Shown: positions 37,099 to 46,166 of the stretch, piece after piece
How the letters are laid out: every line of letters begins with the position of its first letter
Numbering within the stretch: the stretch's first letter is position 1
Source of the DNA: Brevibacillus antibioticus
GTDB lineage: Bacteria; Bacillota; Bacilli; Brevibacillales; Brevibacillaceae
Assembly (NCBI RefSeq): GCF_005217615.1
Contig: NZ_SZNK01000001.1
Span: 5,393,001-5,457,000 of the forward strand
DNA: 64,000 nt
Direction of reading: 5' to 3'
Notes under the pieces: generated by a model
Seen by the model: the letters and a program-made list of their open reading frames with translations, nothing else
What the model was told of the DNA's origin: nothing
The model's database searches: none
Position numbers and translations under genes: made by a program

Positions 37099-37182
37099 CA
37101 TTAAATGGTATGCTATTAATAGCAATAGAAAAATTAAGCTACTAACCGGTTGCTCTTGACTATATGAAAATGCTGGCTGCTA

Positions 37183-37210
37183 TAATGGTAAAATGAAAAA
37201 CAGCCGATAT
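37183..37210 (+). promoter_or_regulatory. Candidate sigma-D promoter of motAB
   Basis: TAAT (37183-37186), 16 bp, and a perfect GCCGATAT (37203-37210). The TAAT overlaps a TATAAT (37181-37186) that could be the -10 of a sigma-A promoter with TTGACT at 37156-37161 (19-bp spacing, rather long). Confidence 0.7.
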
Positions 37211-37275
37211 ACCAAGAGAAAACTAGTTATACAACAAGTACCACAGAGGAAGAAATTCAGGAAGGTGAATCACTT

Positions 37276-38085
37276 GTGTCCACAAAACGCCGCTCACTCG
37301 TCTTAATCGGAGCCGTCCTCCTCATCTTCATACACGCGGTCTACCTAAACGGAACCTTATCGGATCTCCTCAACGTAACCGCCGTCGAGCTAGTCGCGCT
37401 CTCCGTAGTCATGTCCTATGCAGTCAAACGCAAGCATCTCAACTTGAAAAACATCACGCGCCTGCTCATACACGGCAGGCAAAGCAACGTCGAAGAAACG
37501 ATCAAGCGCTTCTACTACTACGCGCTCGTCCAGAAGGAACAGGGCTATATCGCGCTCGAAAAGGAGCTGCAACAAGAACCCGATTCTTTTGTCCAACGAG
37601 GATGCTTGCTGGCGGTTGAGGGTGTTCCGGAAGAAGAGCTGCGCCTGATCCTGGAGAACGAGCTCAAGGGAGAGCAGTATCGCTACCAGCAGTCAGCAGG
37701 GTTCTTCCGCCTCATTAGCTTGTTGGCACCAGGGATGGGGCTGGTCGGTACGCTCTTGGGGATGACGGGCGTACTGAAGTCGCTCGAAGACATGGCTTTG
37801 ACCGGACACAGCCTGAGTGCAGCGGTCGTAGCGACGTTATATGGCGCGCTCTTGGCGAACCTGTTCGCACTGCCATGCTACTACCGCTTGATGGATCTGT
37901 ACGACCGGGAAATGTTTGAAAAGCGTCTTTTTATCGAAGGTTGTATTGGTCTCCAGCGCATGGAGACACCACGCTTGTTGTTTGAAAAGCTGAACTCATT
38001 CTTGCCAGGTGACCAAAAGCTGGTGCTAATTAAAGAAGCAGGCAGCATGAAGGGCACGATTGAAAGGCAGGACCGCTATGCATGA
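37276..38085 (+). CDS. motA: Flagellar motor stator protein MotA
   Basis: 269 residues from GTG 37276 (GGAAGGTGA upstream). Four membrane segments (two near the N-terminus, two in about 145-200), with the MotA/TolQ/ExbB core LAPGMGLVGTLLGM and VVATLYGALLANLFALP. With MotB it forms the ion-driven stator of the flagellar motor. It overlaps motB by 8 bp. Two stretches near the N-terminus show unusually high C content compared with the neighbouring genes. Confidence 0.9.
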   Translation: MSTKRRSLVLIGAVLLIFIHAVYLNGTLSDLLNVTAVELVALSVVMSYAVKRKHLNLKNITRLLIHGRQSNVEETIKRFYYYALVQKEQGYIALEKELQQEPDSFVQRGCLLAVEGVPEEELRLILENELKGEQYRYQQSAGFFRLISLLAPGMGLVGTLLGMTGVLKSLEDMALTGHSLSAAVVATLYGALLANLFALPCYYRLMDLYDREMFEKRLFIEGCIGLQRMETPRLLFEKLNSFLPGDQKLVLIKEAGSMKGTIERQDRYA

Positions 38086-38863
38086 CGAACGGTTATACGA
38101 CGAAAAAGAGCTAGAAAAAAGCTGGCTACTTAGCTACAGTGACCTGATTACACTGTTGTTCGTGATCGTGATTATTATTGCGGCGACACAGACGAAAAGC
38201 ATTCAGACACAAAAAGATGAAGTCCAAAAGGAAAAAGCAGGCTTGGAGCAGGTGCATGAGAGTCTCGACCTGCTCAACCTGCAAAAGCTGGAGCTACAGC
38301 GAGAGGTCTACCAATTGGAGGCTCGCCAGAAGGAGCTCAAGGGCGAAAAAGTAAAAGAAGGCTCCGAAGGCAATGTAAACGTGCCGAAGCCGCCAATGAG
38401 CATGTCTGACTCGAGTGAGCGCGATATGGAGACGGTACGCAACCAGCTATCCTCCGCTTTGGCTGAGTTGAATCTCGACTACGAGGAGACCGAAGAAGGA
38501 CTGCGTATCCGGTTGCCGGAAACGATCTTGTTTACGAGTGGTTCTGCAGACCTACAGGCCCAAGGGAAGCAAGTCGTCGGGACGGTAGCAGGGGTTTTGA
38601 AGCGCTTTGAGCACAAGGTGCGAATCGAGGGCTATACAGATGATGTGCCGATATCTCGAAGTTCCTACCAATCCAACTGGGAGCTATCCTCGGCGCGCGC
38701 GATCTCTGTCATGCGCGAAATGGTCGATGCTAACGCCCTACCGGCGTCTCGCTTTACAGTGGCAGGCTTGGGCGAATACAAACCGCTTGTGGACAACTCC
38801 AACGCGGAGAACCGTGCGAAGAATCGACGGGTAGAGATTGTGATTTTGGGGGAAAAAGAATAA
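38078..38863 (+). CDS. motB: Flagellar motor stator protein MotB
   Basis: About 261 residues from ATG 38078, inside the end of motA; a TTG at 38060 is in frame but less likely. It has an N-terminal membrane helix with the essential ion-carrying Asp22 (LLSYSDLITLLF), a coiled-coil linker, then an OmpA-like peptidoglycan-binding domain (IEGYTDDVPI, NWELSSARA, NRAKNRRVEI). It anchors the stator to the cell wall. Confidence 0.95.
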   Translation: MHDERLYDEKELEKSWLLSYSDLITLLFVIVIIIAATQTKSIQTQKDEVQKEKAGLEQVHESLDLLNLQKLELQREVYQLEARQKELKGEKVKEGSEGNVNVPKPPMSMSDSSERDMETVRNQLSSALAELNLDYEETEEGLRIRLPETILFTSGSADLQAQGKQVVGTVAGVLKRFEHKVRIEGYTDDVPISRSSYQSNWELSSARAISVMREMVDANALPASRFTVAGLGEYKPLVDNSNAENRAKNRRVEIVILGEKE

Positions 38864-38898
38864 TTCACTATTTTCAGATAAATGCAGGATTTTTATAT

Positions 38899-38941
38899 GC
38901 AGGATAGAACTATATCCCGTATATATGAATCCTGTTTTTTT
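38899..38941 (+). terminator. Terminator after motAB
   Basis: CAGGAT (38900-38905) and ATCCTG (38929-38934) with an inner TATAT/ATATA pairing, followed by seven T residues. Confidence 0.65.
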
Positions 38942-39042
38942 GCTGCTAGATCCACTTATTCTTCCATTTCGTTCCCATTACTTTTGCACTAAATTGGCAG
39001 AATATACAGGAAATATTTATACCCAGCTTGTGCACAAGGTCA

Positions 39043-39103
39043 TGTGGATAATGTGGATAACTCTGTGGAGAACGCAAAAAATCCGTAATTTCCATGTGGA
39101 CAT
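39043..39103 (-). promoter_or_regulatory. Cluster of DnaA boxes
   Basis: Two perfect DnaA boxes (TTATCCACA on the minus strand) are abutted head-to-tail at 39043-39051 and 39052-39060. An 8/9 match lies at 39064-39072 and a 7/9 match at 39095-39103, all in one orientation. They lie just upstream of an amino-acid ABC transporter gene, far from any dnaA/dnaN gene in this window. Confidence 0.7.
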
Positions 39104-39151
39104 TGCTGGGGACAAAATGGGCAGATAGAGAGACACAGGGGGGATTTCGAA

Positions 39152-39955
39152 ATGCGTATCGGGACAAATTGGTTCAAATCGCTCGCGTTGGTCGTCGGTG
39201 TGGGGGTACTCCTGGCAGGCTGTGGATCGGGTGGTCAGCAAACGTCTGGCAGTGGCGGAGCGAGTGGTGGTTCGGGTGACAAGGTGTACGTAGTCGGTAC
39301 AGATGCAGCATATCCACCGTTCCAAATGCTTGAGGCTGACAAGATTAGTGGCCACGACATCGATGTGATGAACGCGATCGCGGAAGCTGGCGGATTCAAG
39401 ATTGAGTGGAAAAACACCGGGTGGGACCCGCTTTTTGATGGACTGGACAAAGGGACGGTTGATATTGGAATCTCGTCCATCACGATTACGGAGAAGCGCA
39501 AGGAGAAATACGATTTTTCGGACTCATACTTTGAAGCGAACCAACTCATTCTGGTAGCGGAAGATTCTCCAGTGACGAAGCTGGCAGATTTGAAAGGCAA
39601 GAAGATCGGGGTTCAAGCTGCGACTACGGGGGAAGAAGTGGTCAAAAAAGCGTTTGGAGATACGTACGAAGGCTTGAAAGGCTATGACGACATGCCATCC
39701 TCCGTCGATGACTTCTTTAATGGTCGAGTCGATGCAGTGATTGGCGACAATGGCGTTTTGTCCTACTACGTGAATAAAGTAAAAGATAAGAAGTTTAAGC
39801 TGATTAAAGATGATTCCTTTGAAAAAGAATTTTACGGAATGATCGTCAAAAAGGGCAATACCGATGCGATGAACAAAATCAACGAAGGCTTGAAAAAGAT
39901 AAAAGAAAATGGAAAGCTGCAGGAAATTTACAACCAGTACTTTGACAATAAGTAG
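39152..39955 (+). CDS. Polar amino-acid ABC transporter substrate-binding lipoprotein
   Basis: 267 residues. Lipoprotein signal with lipobox LLAGC (Cys near residue 25) and a Gly/Ser linker, then a periplasmic-binding-protein-3 fold (YVVGTDAAYPPFQML, DIGISSITITEKRKEKYDFS, KIGVQAATTGEE). It captures a polar amino acid such as glutamine or arginine outside the cell; the ligand cannot be told. Start after AGGGGGG. The permease gene is 73 bp downstream. Confidence 0.92.
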   Translation: MRIGTNWFKSLALVVGVGVLLAGCGSGGQQTSGSGGASGGSGDKVYVVGTDAAYPPFQMLEADKISGHDIDVMNAIAEAGGFKIEWKNTGWDPLFDGLDKGTVDIGISSITITEKRKEKYDFSDSYFEANQLILVAEDSPVTKLADLKGKKIGVQAATTGEEVVKKAFGDTYEGLKGYDDMPSSVDDFFNGRVDAVIGDNGVLSYYVNKVKDKKFKLIKDDSFEKEFYGMIVKKGNTDAMNKINEGLKKIKENGKLQEIYNQYFDNK

Positions 39956-40028
39956 GCAGCAAGATGGCCGGGTGCGTCCCTCGACGTAGCCGGCGTTTGT
40001 TCGCATGAAGAAGGGAGGATTAGCGCCA

Positions 40029-40703
40029 TTGGACTGGAGTGTCATCTACGATTACCGTGAACTGTTTATCCGAGGCATTATTTATACGGTTTTACTGACC
40101 GCAGTGGCTACGGTTTGTGGAACATTTTTAGGGTTGTTTATCAGCTTGGGGAAAATGTCCTCCAAGCGAATCTTGCGTTGGACCTGTTCGATTTACGTAG
40201 AGCTTTTTCGGGGAACTCCGATGCTGGTCCAAATTTTGCTGATTCATTTTGCGGTGATTCCGTCGATTTGGGGGATTCTGTATCCAGGAGCGAACAGCCC
40301 GGAAGCGATTTATTCAGGCTTCGTCGCGCTTTCACTTAATGCGGCTGCCTATATGGCGGAAATCTTTCGGGCTGGCATCCAATCGATTGACCCGGGGCAA
40401 ATGGAAGCGGCACGATCACTTGGTATGAACAAGGGACTTGCCATGCGCCAAATTATACTTCCTCAAGCGTTTACACGAATGCTGCCCGCGATCGGAAACG
40501 AGTTTATTGCTCTTTTGAAAGATTCATCCCTTTTGGCAGTAATCGCGACACCAGAATTGAACTACGCAGCCATGAATGTGGCAAAAAGCACACTTGAGCG
40601 CTACCCCCCGTATTTAACGGAGGCGGCGGTTTATCTGGTACTTACGTTGTTTTTGTCCCGTGTAGTCGTGAGAGGACTAGAGAAAAAGTATTCCACACGG
40701 TAA
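40029..40703 (+). CDS. Polar amino-acid ABC transporter permease
   Basis: About 224 residues from TTG 40029, which gives the family-typical (M)DWSVIYDYRELFIRG start and has AAGGGAGG upstream; ATG 40005 is in frame but lies before that site. Five membrane segments. The HisM/GlnP signature FRGTPMLVQILLIHF and the EAA motif (MEAARSLGMNKGLAMRQII) are present. No ATP-binding subunit gene is adjacent: the next gene is on the other strand. Confidence 0.93.
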   Translation: MDWSVIYDYRELFIRGIIYTVLLTAVATVCGTFLGLFISLGKMSSKRILRWTCSIYVELFRGTPMLVQILLIHFAVIPSIWGILYPGANSPEAIYSGFVALSLNAAAYMAEIFRAGIQSIDPGQMEAARSLGMNKGLAMRQIILPQAFTRMLPAIGNEFIALLKDSSLLAVIATPELNYAAMNVAKSTLERYPPYLTEAAVYLVLTLFLSRVVVRGLEKKYSTR

Positions 40704-40750
40704 TGACGTATTCGGCCATTTTTCTGTGAAGTTATAAACGAAACAATAGC

Positions 40751-40797
40751 AAAATCCCCCTGGTTCCTTGATCGGACAGGGGGATTCGTTTTTTTCA
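40751..40797. terminator. Terminator between permease and HD-GYP gene
   Basis: AATCCCCCTG (40753-40762) and CAGGGGGATT (40777-40786) form a perfect 10-bp stem with A-rich and T-rich flanks, so it can serve both convergent genes. Confidence 0.88.
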
Positions 40798-40802
40798 CGT
40801 GT

Positions 40803-41855
40803 TTAACTGATCATCCTTTGAATGCATAGGGAACGTTGGAGTCTCAGGTCTATAAAATCATTACCTCTACGAACGAGAGGGCGCATAGGTTCATCAGTAT
40901 GAATCATAATGATTTCGACGTGGTCGCCATTGTTCAAAAGCGCATGGGAGCCGATGTAAAGTAAGATAATGTAATGGATAAAACGAGAGACAATCATCGG
41001 ATTTAATTTGCCTGAACAAGCTAACTCCCACAAAACATTTGCTGCTTCAAAGGGAGAGGTTCCCTTCCGATACACGCGATCTGCGCATATCGCATCAAAT
41101 ACGTCTGCGACACTGATGATTTGGCATTCAAAAGGGATGCCATCTTTTTTTCGTCCGTGGGGATATCCACTTCCATCCCAACGTTCGTGGTGCATCAGAG
41201 CGCATTGTGCCAGCAAGTTGTCGGCATCGTCCATGGTGCGCAGGAGCTCGTAGCCATATACGGTATGCTTTTTCATAATCGTATACTCTTCGTCTGTCAA
41301 ACGCCCTGGCTTGGACAGCAGTTCATCGGGAATTTTCATCTTGCCGATGTCATGGAGAAGACCTGCAAGGCCCAAAAAATGAACATCAGGTTGCGGCAAT
41401 CCTATGATTTTTCCGATTAAGGCTGCCACGATACCTACATGCAGGGAGTGGCGATACGTATAACTTTCTGTCCCTTCATTCAAATAAATGAAGCGCAGAA
41501 ACCTCATGTGATGAAGAACTTGATCGAGCATAGGATGAACAGCGTCGCTAAATTGTTGCAGTCCGGGGGTACCCCCATTTGCGAGCTGGTTAAATAAATA
41601 CTCGGTTTTTTGTACGGCCACCATATAGGCCTTTGCAGCCTCCGCCTCACTCCAATGCAGGAGAGGAAAAGGCATTTCGGGTGCTTCCGAGTCAATAGTA
41701 ACGTGTACAGCTTCCACCTGGTGAGCCTCTAGCAGTCGTATATCACTTAGATGAAGGATTGCACCAGCGGGTAATAAAAGCAGACCGTACTCATTGCAGA
41801 CGTCTTGAGCAAGTGTTGTTCCGATAAGGGAATGGGAAGGTTTTACCTCGGCCAT
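40803..41855 (-). CDS. HD-GYP domain protein, probable cyclic di-GMP phosphodiesterase
   Basis: 350 residues on the minus strand. The N-terminal region (about 1-130) is unassigned. The HD-GYP domain spans about 130-300: LLHDIGKMKIPDELL (HD), KKHTVYGYELL, and HHERWDGSGYP (GYP with the HHE metal ligands), then ADVFDAICADRVYRK. Such enzymes break down cyclic di-GMP. No membrane segment, so it is cytoplasmic. Start ATG 41855 with GGAGGAATCC upstream. An extended -10 TGCTATAAT lies about 60 bp further upstream. Confidence 0.88.
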   Translation of the reverse strand: MAEVKPSHSLIGTTLAQDVCNEYGLLLLPAGAILHLSDIRLLEAHQVEAVHVTIDSEAPEMPFPLLHWSEAEAAKAYMVAVQKTEYLFNQLANGGTPGLQQFSDAVHPMLDQVLHHMRFLRFIYLNEGTESYTYRHSLHVGIVAALIGKIIGLPQPDVHFLGLAGLLHDIGKMKIPDELLSKPGRLTDEEYTIMKKHTVYGYELLRTMDDADNLLAQCALMHHERWDGSGYPHGRKKDGIPFECQIISVADVFDAICADRVYRKGTSPFEAANVLWELACSGKLNPMIVSRFIHYIILLYIGSHALLNNGDHVEIIMIHTDEPMRPLVRRGNDFIDLRLQRSLCIQRMIS

Positions 41856-41913
41856 GAGGATTCCTCCAGTGCGATGTACGACCGCGAAATAGGATTGGAT
41901 AACTATCTGTCCT

Positions 41914-41922
41914 ATTATAGCA
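41914..41922 (-). promoter_or_regulatory. Extended -10 promoter of the HD-GYP gene
   Basis: On the minus strand the sequence reads TGCTATAAT; no good -35 is seen, which fits an extended -10 promoter. Confidence 0.4.
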
Positions 41923-42006
41923 TAGGGAATCTAGTAAGTATTGGTAAAATAATGTCGGATTTTGATGGTTTGTAAAAGATTTGCAAAGATTTTTTTAAGC
42001 TGAATG

Positions 42007-42033
42007 GAAGGATTATTTACAGAAGTGGCGAAT
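42007..42033 (+). promoter_or_regulatory. Candidate sigma-H promoter of hpf
   Basis: GAAGGATTA (42007-42015), 11 bp, GGCGAAT (42027-42033). This fits the sigma-H pattern RnAGGAwwW-N11/12-RnnGAAT at every defined position and lies about 30 bp before the hpf start. In Bacillus the homologous gene is under sigma-H and sigma-B. Confidence 0.6.
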
Positions 42034-42065
42034 ACGTTATATATAGACGGAAGGAGGTTGGAACC

Positions 42066-42629
42066 ATGAAATTTAACATTCGTGGAGAAAACATTCAAGT
42101 CACCGCAGCACTTAGAGAATATGTCGAAAAGAAAGTCGGCCGTCTGGAAAAATATTTTGAAACTCCACAGCCTACAGAAGTACAAGTCACCATGCATGTA
42201 CATCGCGGAGAAGGCACGATCGAGGTAACTATCCCACTGAGTGGGGTCATTATCCGAGCGGAGGAAACGCACGAAGATATGTATGCTGCTATCGATCTGG
42301 TAGTAGAAAAGCTGGAACGTCAGATTCGGAAACACAAAACGAAGCTGATGCGGAAACTTCGAGTAGATTCGACAGGAAGAATCGCACAGCGTGAGAGTCA
42401 ACCAGTAGCAGTCATGATCCCGGATGTGGATGAGGATGATATGGACATAGACATCGATATCGTTCGAACCAAACGCTTCGATCTGAAGCCGATGGATGCA
42501 CAGGAAGCGGTCATGCAGATGGATATGCTGGGACACAGCTTCTTCGTTTTCCAAAACAGTGACACCAATGACGTCAGTGTGGTGTATCGCCGCAATGATG
42601 GGCGTTACGGATTGATTGAACCAAAATAA
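42066..42629 (+). CDS. hpf: Ribosome hibernation promoting factor, long form
   Basis: 187 residues. The N-terminal HPF/YfiA ribosome-binding domain (MKFNIRGENIQVTAALREYV) is followed by a linker and the C-terminal dimerisation domain (PMDAQEAVMQMDMLGHSFF, YRRNDGRYGLIEP), so it is the long form that makes 100S ribosomes. Strong AAGGAGGT site. The order hpf-secA-prfB is that of Bacillus. Confidence 0.96.
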   Translation: MKFNIRGENIQVTAALREYVEKKVGRLEKYFETPQPTEVQVTMHVHRGEGTIEVTIPLSGVIIRAEETHEDMYAAIDLVVEKLERQIRKHKTKLMRKLRVDSTGRIAQRESQPVAVMIPDVDEDDMDIDIDIVRTKRFDLKPMDAQEAVMQMDMLGHSFFVFQNSDTNDVSVVYRRNDGRYGLIEPK

Positions 42630-42663
42630 TTGAAACTTTACACATTCTCATTCGTATAAGACT

Positions 42664-42690
42664 AGGGAGTTGCTATTGGCAACTCCCTTT
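42664..42690 (+). terminator. Hairpin after hpf
   Basis: AGGGAGTTGC and GCAACTCCCT form a perfect 10-bp stem with a 5-base loop; the T-run is short. Confidence 0.75.
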
Positions 42691-42827
42691 ACTTGTGTAG
42701 AGGATGCTCTATTTGATAAAATATCTTTTTAGAAAGTATTATTTTCGTAGAATCGGTATCCTTTTTTATTATTGGACTTATCCGGCTTGTGCATTTTTAT
42801 TTGGTAACATATGGAAGGGGTGTCCTC

Positions 42828-45344
42828 ATGTTAGGACTCGTTAAAAAGATATTCGGCGATAGCAATGAACGTGAAGTAAAGAAAATGTTTAAGCGTGTAG
42901 AAAGTATCAACGCGCTGGAACCAACGATTAAGGCACTCTCGGATGACCAATTGCGGGAGAAGACAGCTGAGTTTAAGGCGCGCTTGGCAAATGGAGAAGA
43001 ACTGGACAAAATTTTGAATGAAGCGTTTGCCGTTGTACGTGAAGCATCGATCCGTGTACTGGGCATGCGTCACTTCGACGTGCAGATGATTGGTGGTATG
43101 GTGCTTCAGGAAGGCCGTATCTCCGAGATGAAGACGGGTGAAGGTAAAACGTTGGTTGCGACACTGGCGACATACCTGAATGCTCTGATGGGAAAAGGCG
43201 TCCACGTTGTTACCGTGAACGAATACTTGGCTGAGCGTGACTCGACCATCATGGGTACGCTGTATAACTTCCTCGGACTGACAGTCGGTTTGAACAAGAA
43301 TGGACTGAACCCTGAAGAAAAACGCGAAGCATACGCGTGTGACATTACGTATGGTACGAACAATGAGTTTGGCTTCGATTACCTGCGTGACAATATGGTT
43401 CTGTACAAGGAACAAATGGTGCAACGTCCGCTCTTCTTCGCTATCATCGACGAGGTGGACAGTATTTTGATTGACGAAGCACGTACGCCGTTGATCATCT
43501 CCGGTTCTGCTAACAAATCGACAGAGCTGTACTATATCTGCTCGCATTTTGTGAAGCGTCTGGAAGAAGAAAAAGATTTCACCATCGATGAGAAGCTGAA
43601 AATCGTCAACCTCTCAGATGAAGGTGTGAGCAAGGTCGAGCAGGCATTCAACATCGACAACCTGTACGATACGGCACATATCACGTTGAACCACCACATT
43701 ACGGCGGCGTTGAAAGCACAAGTGCTGTTCAAGCGCGATGTCGATTATGTGGTCCAGGAAGGCGAAGTTGTGATCGTCGACGAGTTCACCGGCCGTCTGA
43801 TGGTTGGACGTCGTTACAGCGATGGCTTGCATCAAGCGATTGAAGCCAAAGAAGGTCTGCGTGTCCAAAGCGAGAGCATGACACTGGCTACCATTACTTT
43901 GCAAAATTACTTCCGTATGTACGAGAAGCTGGCAGGTATGACAGGTACAGCGAAGACGGAAGAAGAAGAATTCAAAAAGATTTATGGTCTCGATGTTGTG
44001 GTTATTCCAACGAATAAGCCAGTACAGCGTGTCGATTCACCTGACCTTGTTTTCAAAACAGAGGCAGCCAAATATCGTGCGGTTGTAAACGATATTGTCG
44101 ATCGTCATAAAAAGGGCCAGCCGATCCTGGTAGGTACTATCTCCATCGAAAACTCGGAGCGCTTGTCCCAAATGCTGAAGCAAAAAGGTGTACCGCATAA
44201 CGTATTGAACGCGAAGCAGCATGAGCGCGAGGCGGAAATCGTTGCACGTGCAGGTGTGTACGGAGCGGTTACCATCGCGACAAACATGGCAGGTCGTGGT
44301 ACGGACATTCAGCTTGGCGAAGGTGTTTCGGATCTGGGCGGTCTTCATATTATCGGTACAGAACGTCACGAGAGCCGTCGGATTGACAATCAGCTGCGCG
44401 GTCGTGCCGGTCGTCAGGGGGACCCAGGTTCATCCCAGTTCTTCCTCTCGATGCAAGATGAGCTGATGCGTCGTTTCGGTGCGGACAATATCATGAATAT
44501 GATGGATCGTTTGGGGATGGAAGAGGATATGCCGATCGAGAGCCGTCTGGTTACTCGTGCGGTAGAGTCCGCGCAGAAGCGTGTAGAGGGATCGAACTTC
44601 GATGCACGTAAAGGCGTTCTCCAGTACGATGACGTGATGAATCAGCAGCGTCTGGTTGTCTACAAACAGCGTAAAGACATCCTGGAACAGGAAAATCTCA
44701 GCGATGTTGCTTTGAATATGATCTACGCAGTAATGGAGCGTGCAGTGTCTCTGCATTGTCCAAAAGAAGAGGTACCAGAGGATTGGGATCTGCAAGCAAT
44801 GGCCGATGCTGCCAATAATGGATTCCTCTATGAAGAAACGATTACAGCTAAAATGCTGAAAGGCATGGAAGCAGAAGAAATTCTCGAGCTGCTGAAAGCA
44901 GAAGTCGATAAGCAGTACAAACAGCGTGAAGAAGAAATCGGCGAATCGATTCGCGAGTTTGAGAAAGTCGTCATTCTGCGTGCTGTCGATAGCAAGTGGA
45001 TGGATCACATCGATGCGATGGATCAGTTGCGTCAAGGGATTCACCTGCGCGCCTACGCACAAAACGACCCGCTTCGTGAGTACCAGTTCGAAGGATACGA
45101 AATGTATCAAGGTATGCTGGCTGCTGTTCAGGAAGAAGTCGCTATGTATATCATGAAGGCCGAAGTCAGCCAAAACCTGGAGCGTCAGGATGTTATTCGC
45201 GGTCAAGGAATCGACCCGGACAACTTGCAAACTTCTGGACCATCTGATCGTCCAGATCCAGAGACATCCGGTGATGCTGATCCGAAAAACCGTGCACAGC
45301 GTCGCGCTCAGGAGCAAGAACGCAAACGTCAAAATAAGAAATAA
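42828..45344 (+). CDS. secA: Preprotein translocase ATPase SecA
   Basis: About 838 residues from ATG 42828 (GGAAGGGG upstream); the frame opens 13 codons earlier without a good site. Walker [12 protein letters not shown], Walker [15 protein letters not shown], and the NBD2 motifs [10 protein letters not shown] and [12 protein letters not shown] are present, with a full helical scaffold ([15 protein letters not shown]). It drives Sec-dependent export at the membrane. The C-terminus ends in a basic tail ([18 protein letters not shown]) and lacks the usual Cys-rich zinc-binding end of SecA. Confidence 0.96.
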   Translation: MLGLVKKIFGDSNEREVKKMFKRVESINALEPTIKALSDDQLREKTAEFKARLANGEELDKILNEAFAVVREASIRVLGMRHFDVQMIGGMVLQEGRISEMKTGEGKTLVATLATYLNALMGKGVHVVTVNEYLAERDSTIMGTLYNFLGLTVGLNKNGLNPEEKREAYACDITYGTNNEFGFDYLRDNMVLYKEQMVQRPLFFAIIDEVDSILIDEARTPLIISGSANKSTELYYICSHFVKRLEEEKDFTIDEKLKIVNLSDEGVSKVEQAFNIDNLYDTAHITLNHHITAALKAQVLFKRDVDYVVQEGEVVIVDEFTGRLMVGRRYSDGLHQAIEAKEGLRVQSESMTLATITLQNYFRMYEKLAGMTGTAKTEEEEFKKIYGLDVVVIPTNKPVQRVDSPDLVFKTEAAKYRAVVNDIVDRHKKGQPILVGTISIENSERLSQMLKQKGVPHNVLNAKQHEREAEIVARAGVYGAVTIATNMAGRGTDIQLGEGVSDLGGLHIIGTERHESRRIDNQLRGRAGRQGDPGSSQFFLSMQDELMRRFGADNIMNMMDRLGMEEDMPIESRLVTRAVESAQKRVEGSNFDARKGVLQYDDVMNQQRLVVYKQRKDILEQENLSDVALNMIYAVMERAVSLHCPKEEVPEDWDLQAMADAANNGFLYEETITAKMLKGMEAEEILELLKAEVDKQYKQREEEIGESIREFEKVVILRAVDSKWMDHIDAMDQLRQGIHLRAYAQNDPLREYQFEGYEMYQGMLAAVQEEVAMYIMKAEVSQNLERQDVIRGQGIDPDNLQTSGPSDRPDPETSGDADPKNRAQRRAQEQERKRQNKK

Positions 45345-45354
45345 GCAATAACAG

Positions 45355-45402
45355 AACATTCTTCTCGTATCGGCAAATTCGGTACGAGGGGAATGTTTTT
45401 TT
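45355..45402 (+). terminator. Terminator after secA
   Basis: ACATTC and CTCGTA pair with TACGAG and GAATGT (small internal loop), followed by a T-run. The following 45403-45575 shows no gene or motif I can support. Confidence 0.75.
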
Positions 45403-45589
45403 CTTGCCCATTCCTAATGCCTTGACAGTATTCGTCCTCATCTAATCTTCCTCGTCTGATATTAAGGATCTATTTGTCTAACACTGGTAAATGTGATCGA
45501 ACGATTCAGGTGGTAATTATCTGAAAAATAAATAGAATCGTAAGTACAACACTTTTACCAAAAATTCACGAAGACGGGGGAATGAACAA

Positions 45590-46051
45590 ATGAGAACGTC
45601 AGTGAACGTGATGGGGATACAAACAAAGAATATTATGGAGCGCATTTCCGTTACTTTAAAGGCAGTCCTAAAGACAGGAAAAGAAAATAAAAAAGTACAG
45701 CTCATTGAAAAGGAGGAGGGAATCGAATTACCGAGTGTCATCTCAGCGCAAGACCCGGTCTTTGAGGACAAGCGACTGATAGAGGAAATTCCGGAGCCGA
45801 ATTGGAATGAGGCATTGATCGCACCGCCGAATGGAATGGTGGATCGAACGCGTGAAAGTCCGCTGGCCAAAAAATATCGAAAAACACACAACTGGAAGCG
45901 ACAAGCTATCATCAAGCAAGCTTACCAACTGAAAGCAAGCGAAGCTCGACGTACCCATCTCTATCTGGTTGCTGCACCACAGGCGGAAAATAAAAAACCA
46001 CATGAAATCCGAGACCTGAGATCCTCGCCATCACCACCGGTGGCAACGTGA
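45590..46051 (+). CDS. Hypothetical protein between secA and prfB
   Basis: 153 residues, basic, with no signal peptide or membrane segment. ATG 45590 follows GACGGGGGA with 9-base spacing. The middle is acidic/proline-rich (VFEDKRLIEEIPEPNWNEAL), the rest Lys/Arg-rich (LAKKYRKTHNWKRQAIIKQA). I do not recognise the family. It replaces the direct secA-prfB junction seen in Bacillus. Confidence 0.5.
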   Translation: MRTSVNVMGIQTKNIMERISVTLKAVLKTGKENKKVQLIEKEEGIELPSVISAQDPVFEDKRLIEEIPEPNWNEALIAPPNGMVDRTRESPLAKKYRKTHNWKRQAIIKQAYQLKASEARRTHLYLVAAPQAENKKPHEIRDLRSSPSPPVAT

Positions 46052-46101
46052 CAAAGGGTAGCGGCGAAGTCCCTTTTCTAAACGTGAACATGCTGCCGTA
46101 T

Positions 46102-46129
46102 TTGCGCAAGCGGCAAATTACGTTACAAT
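46102..46129 (+). promoter_or_regulatory. Probable sigma-A promoter of prfB
   Basis: TTGCGC (46102-46107), 16 bp, TACAAT (46124-46129), about 38 bp before the prfB start. Confidence 0.5.
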
Positions 46130-46166
46130 AAAACATAGCTTACGTAAAGAGAAGGTGATTCGCAAC

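Noticed and set aside
39029..39103. A chromosomal origin
   Set aside because: DnaA boxes are clustered, but there is no AT-rich unwinding region and no dnaA/dnaN neighbourhood.
44430..45359. 309-codon minus-strand frame opposite secA
   Set aside because: Shadow of secA, with a Phe/His/Gln-rich product of no known type.
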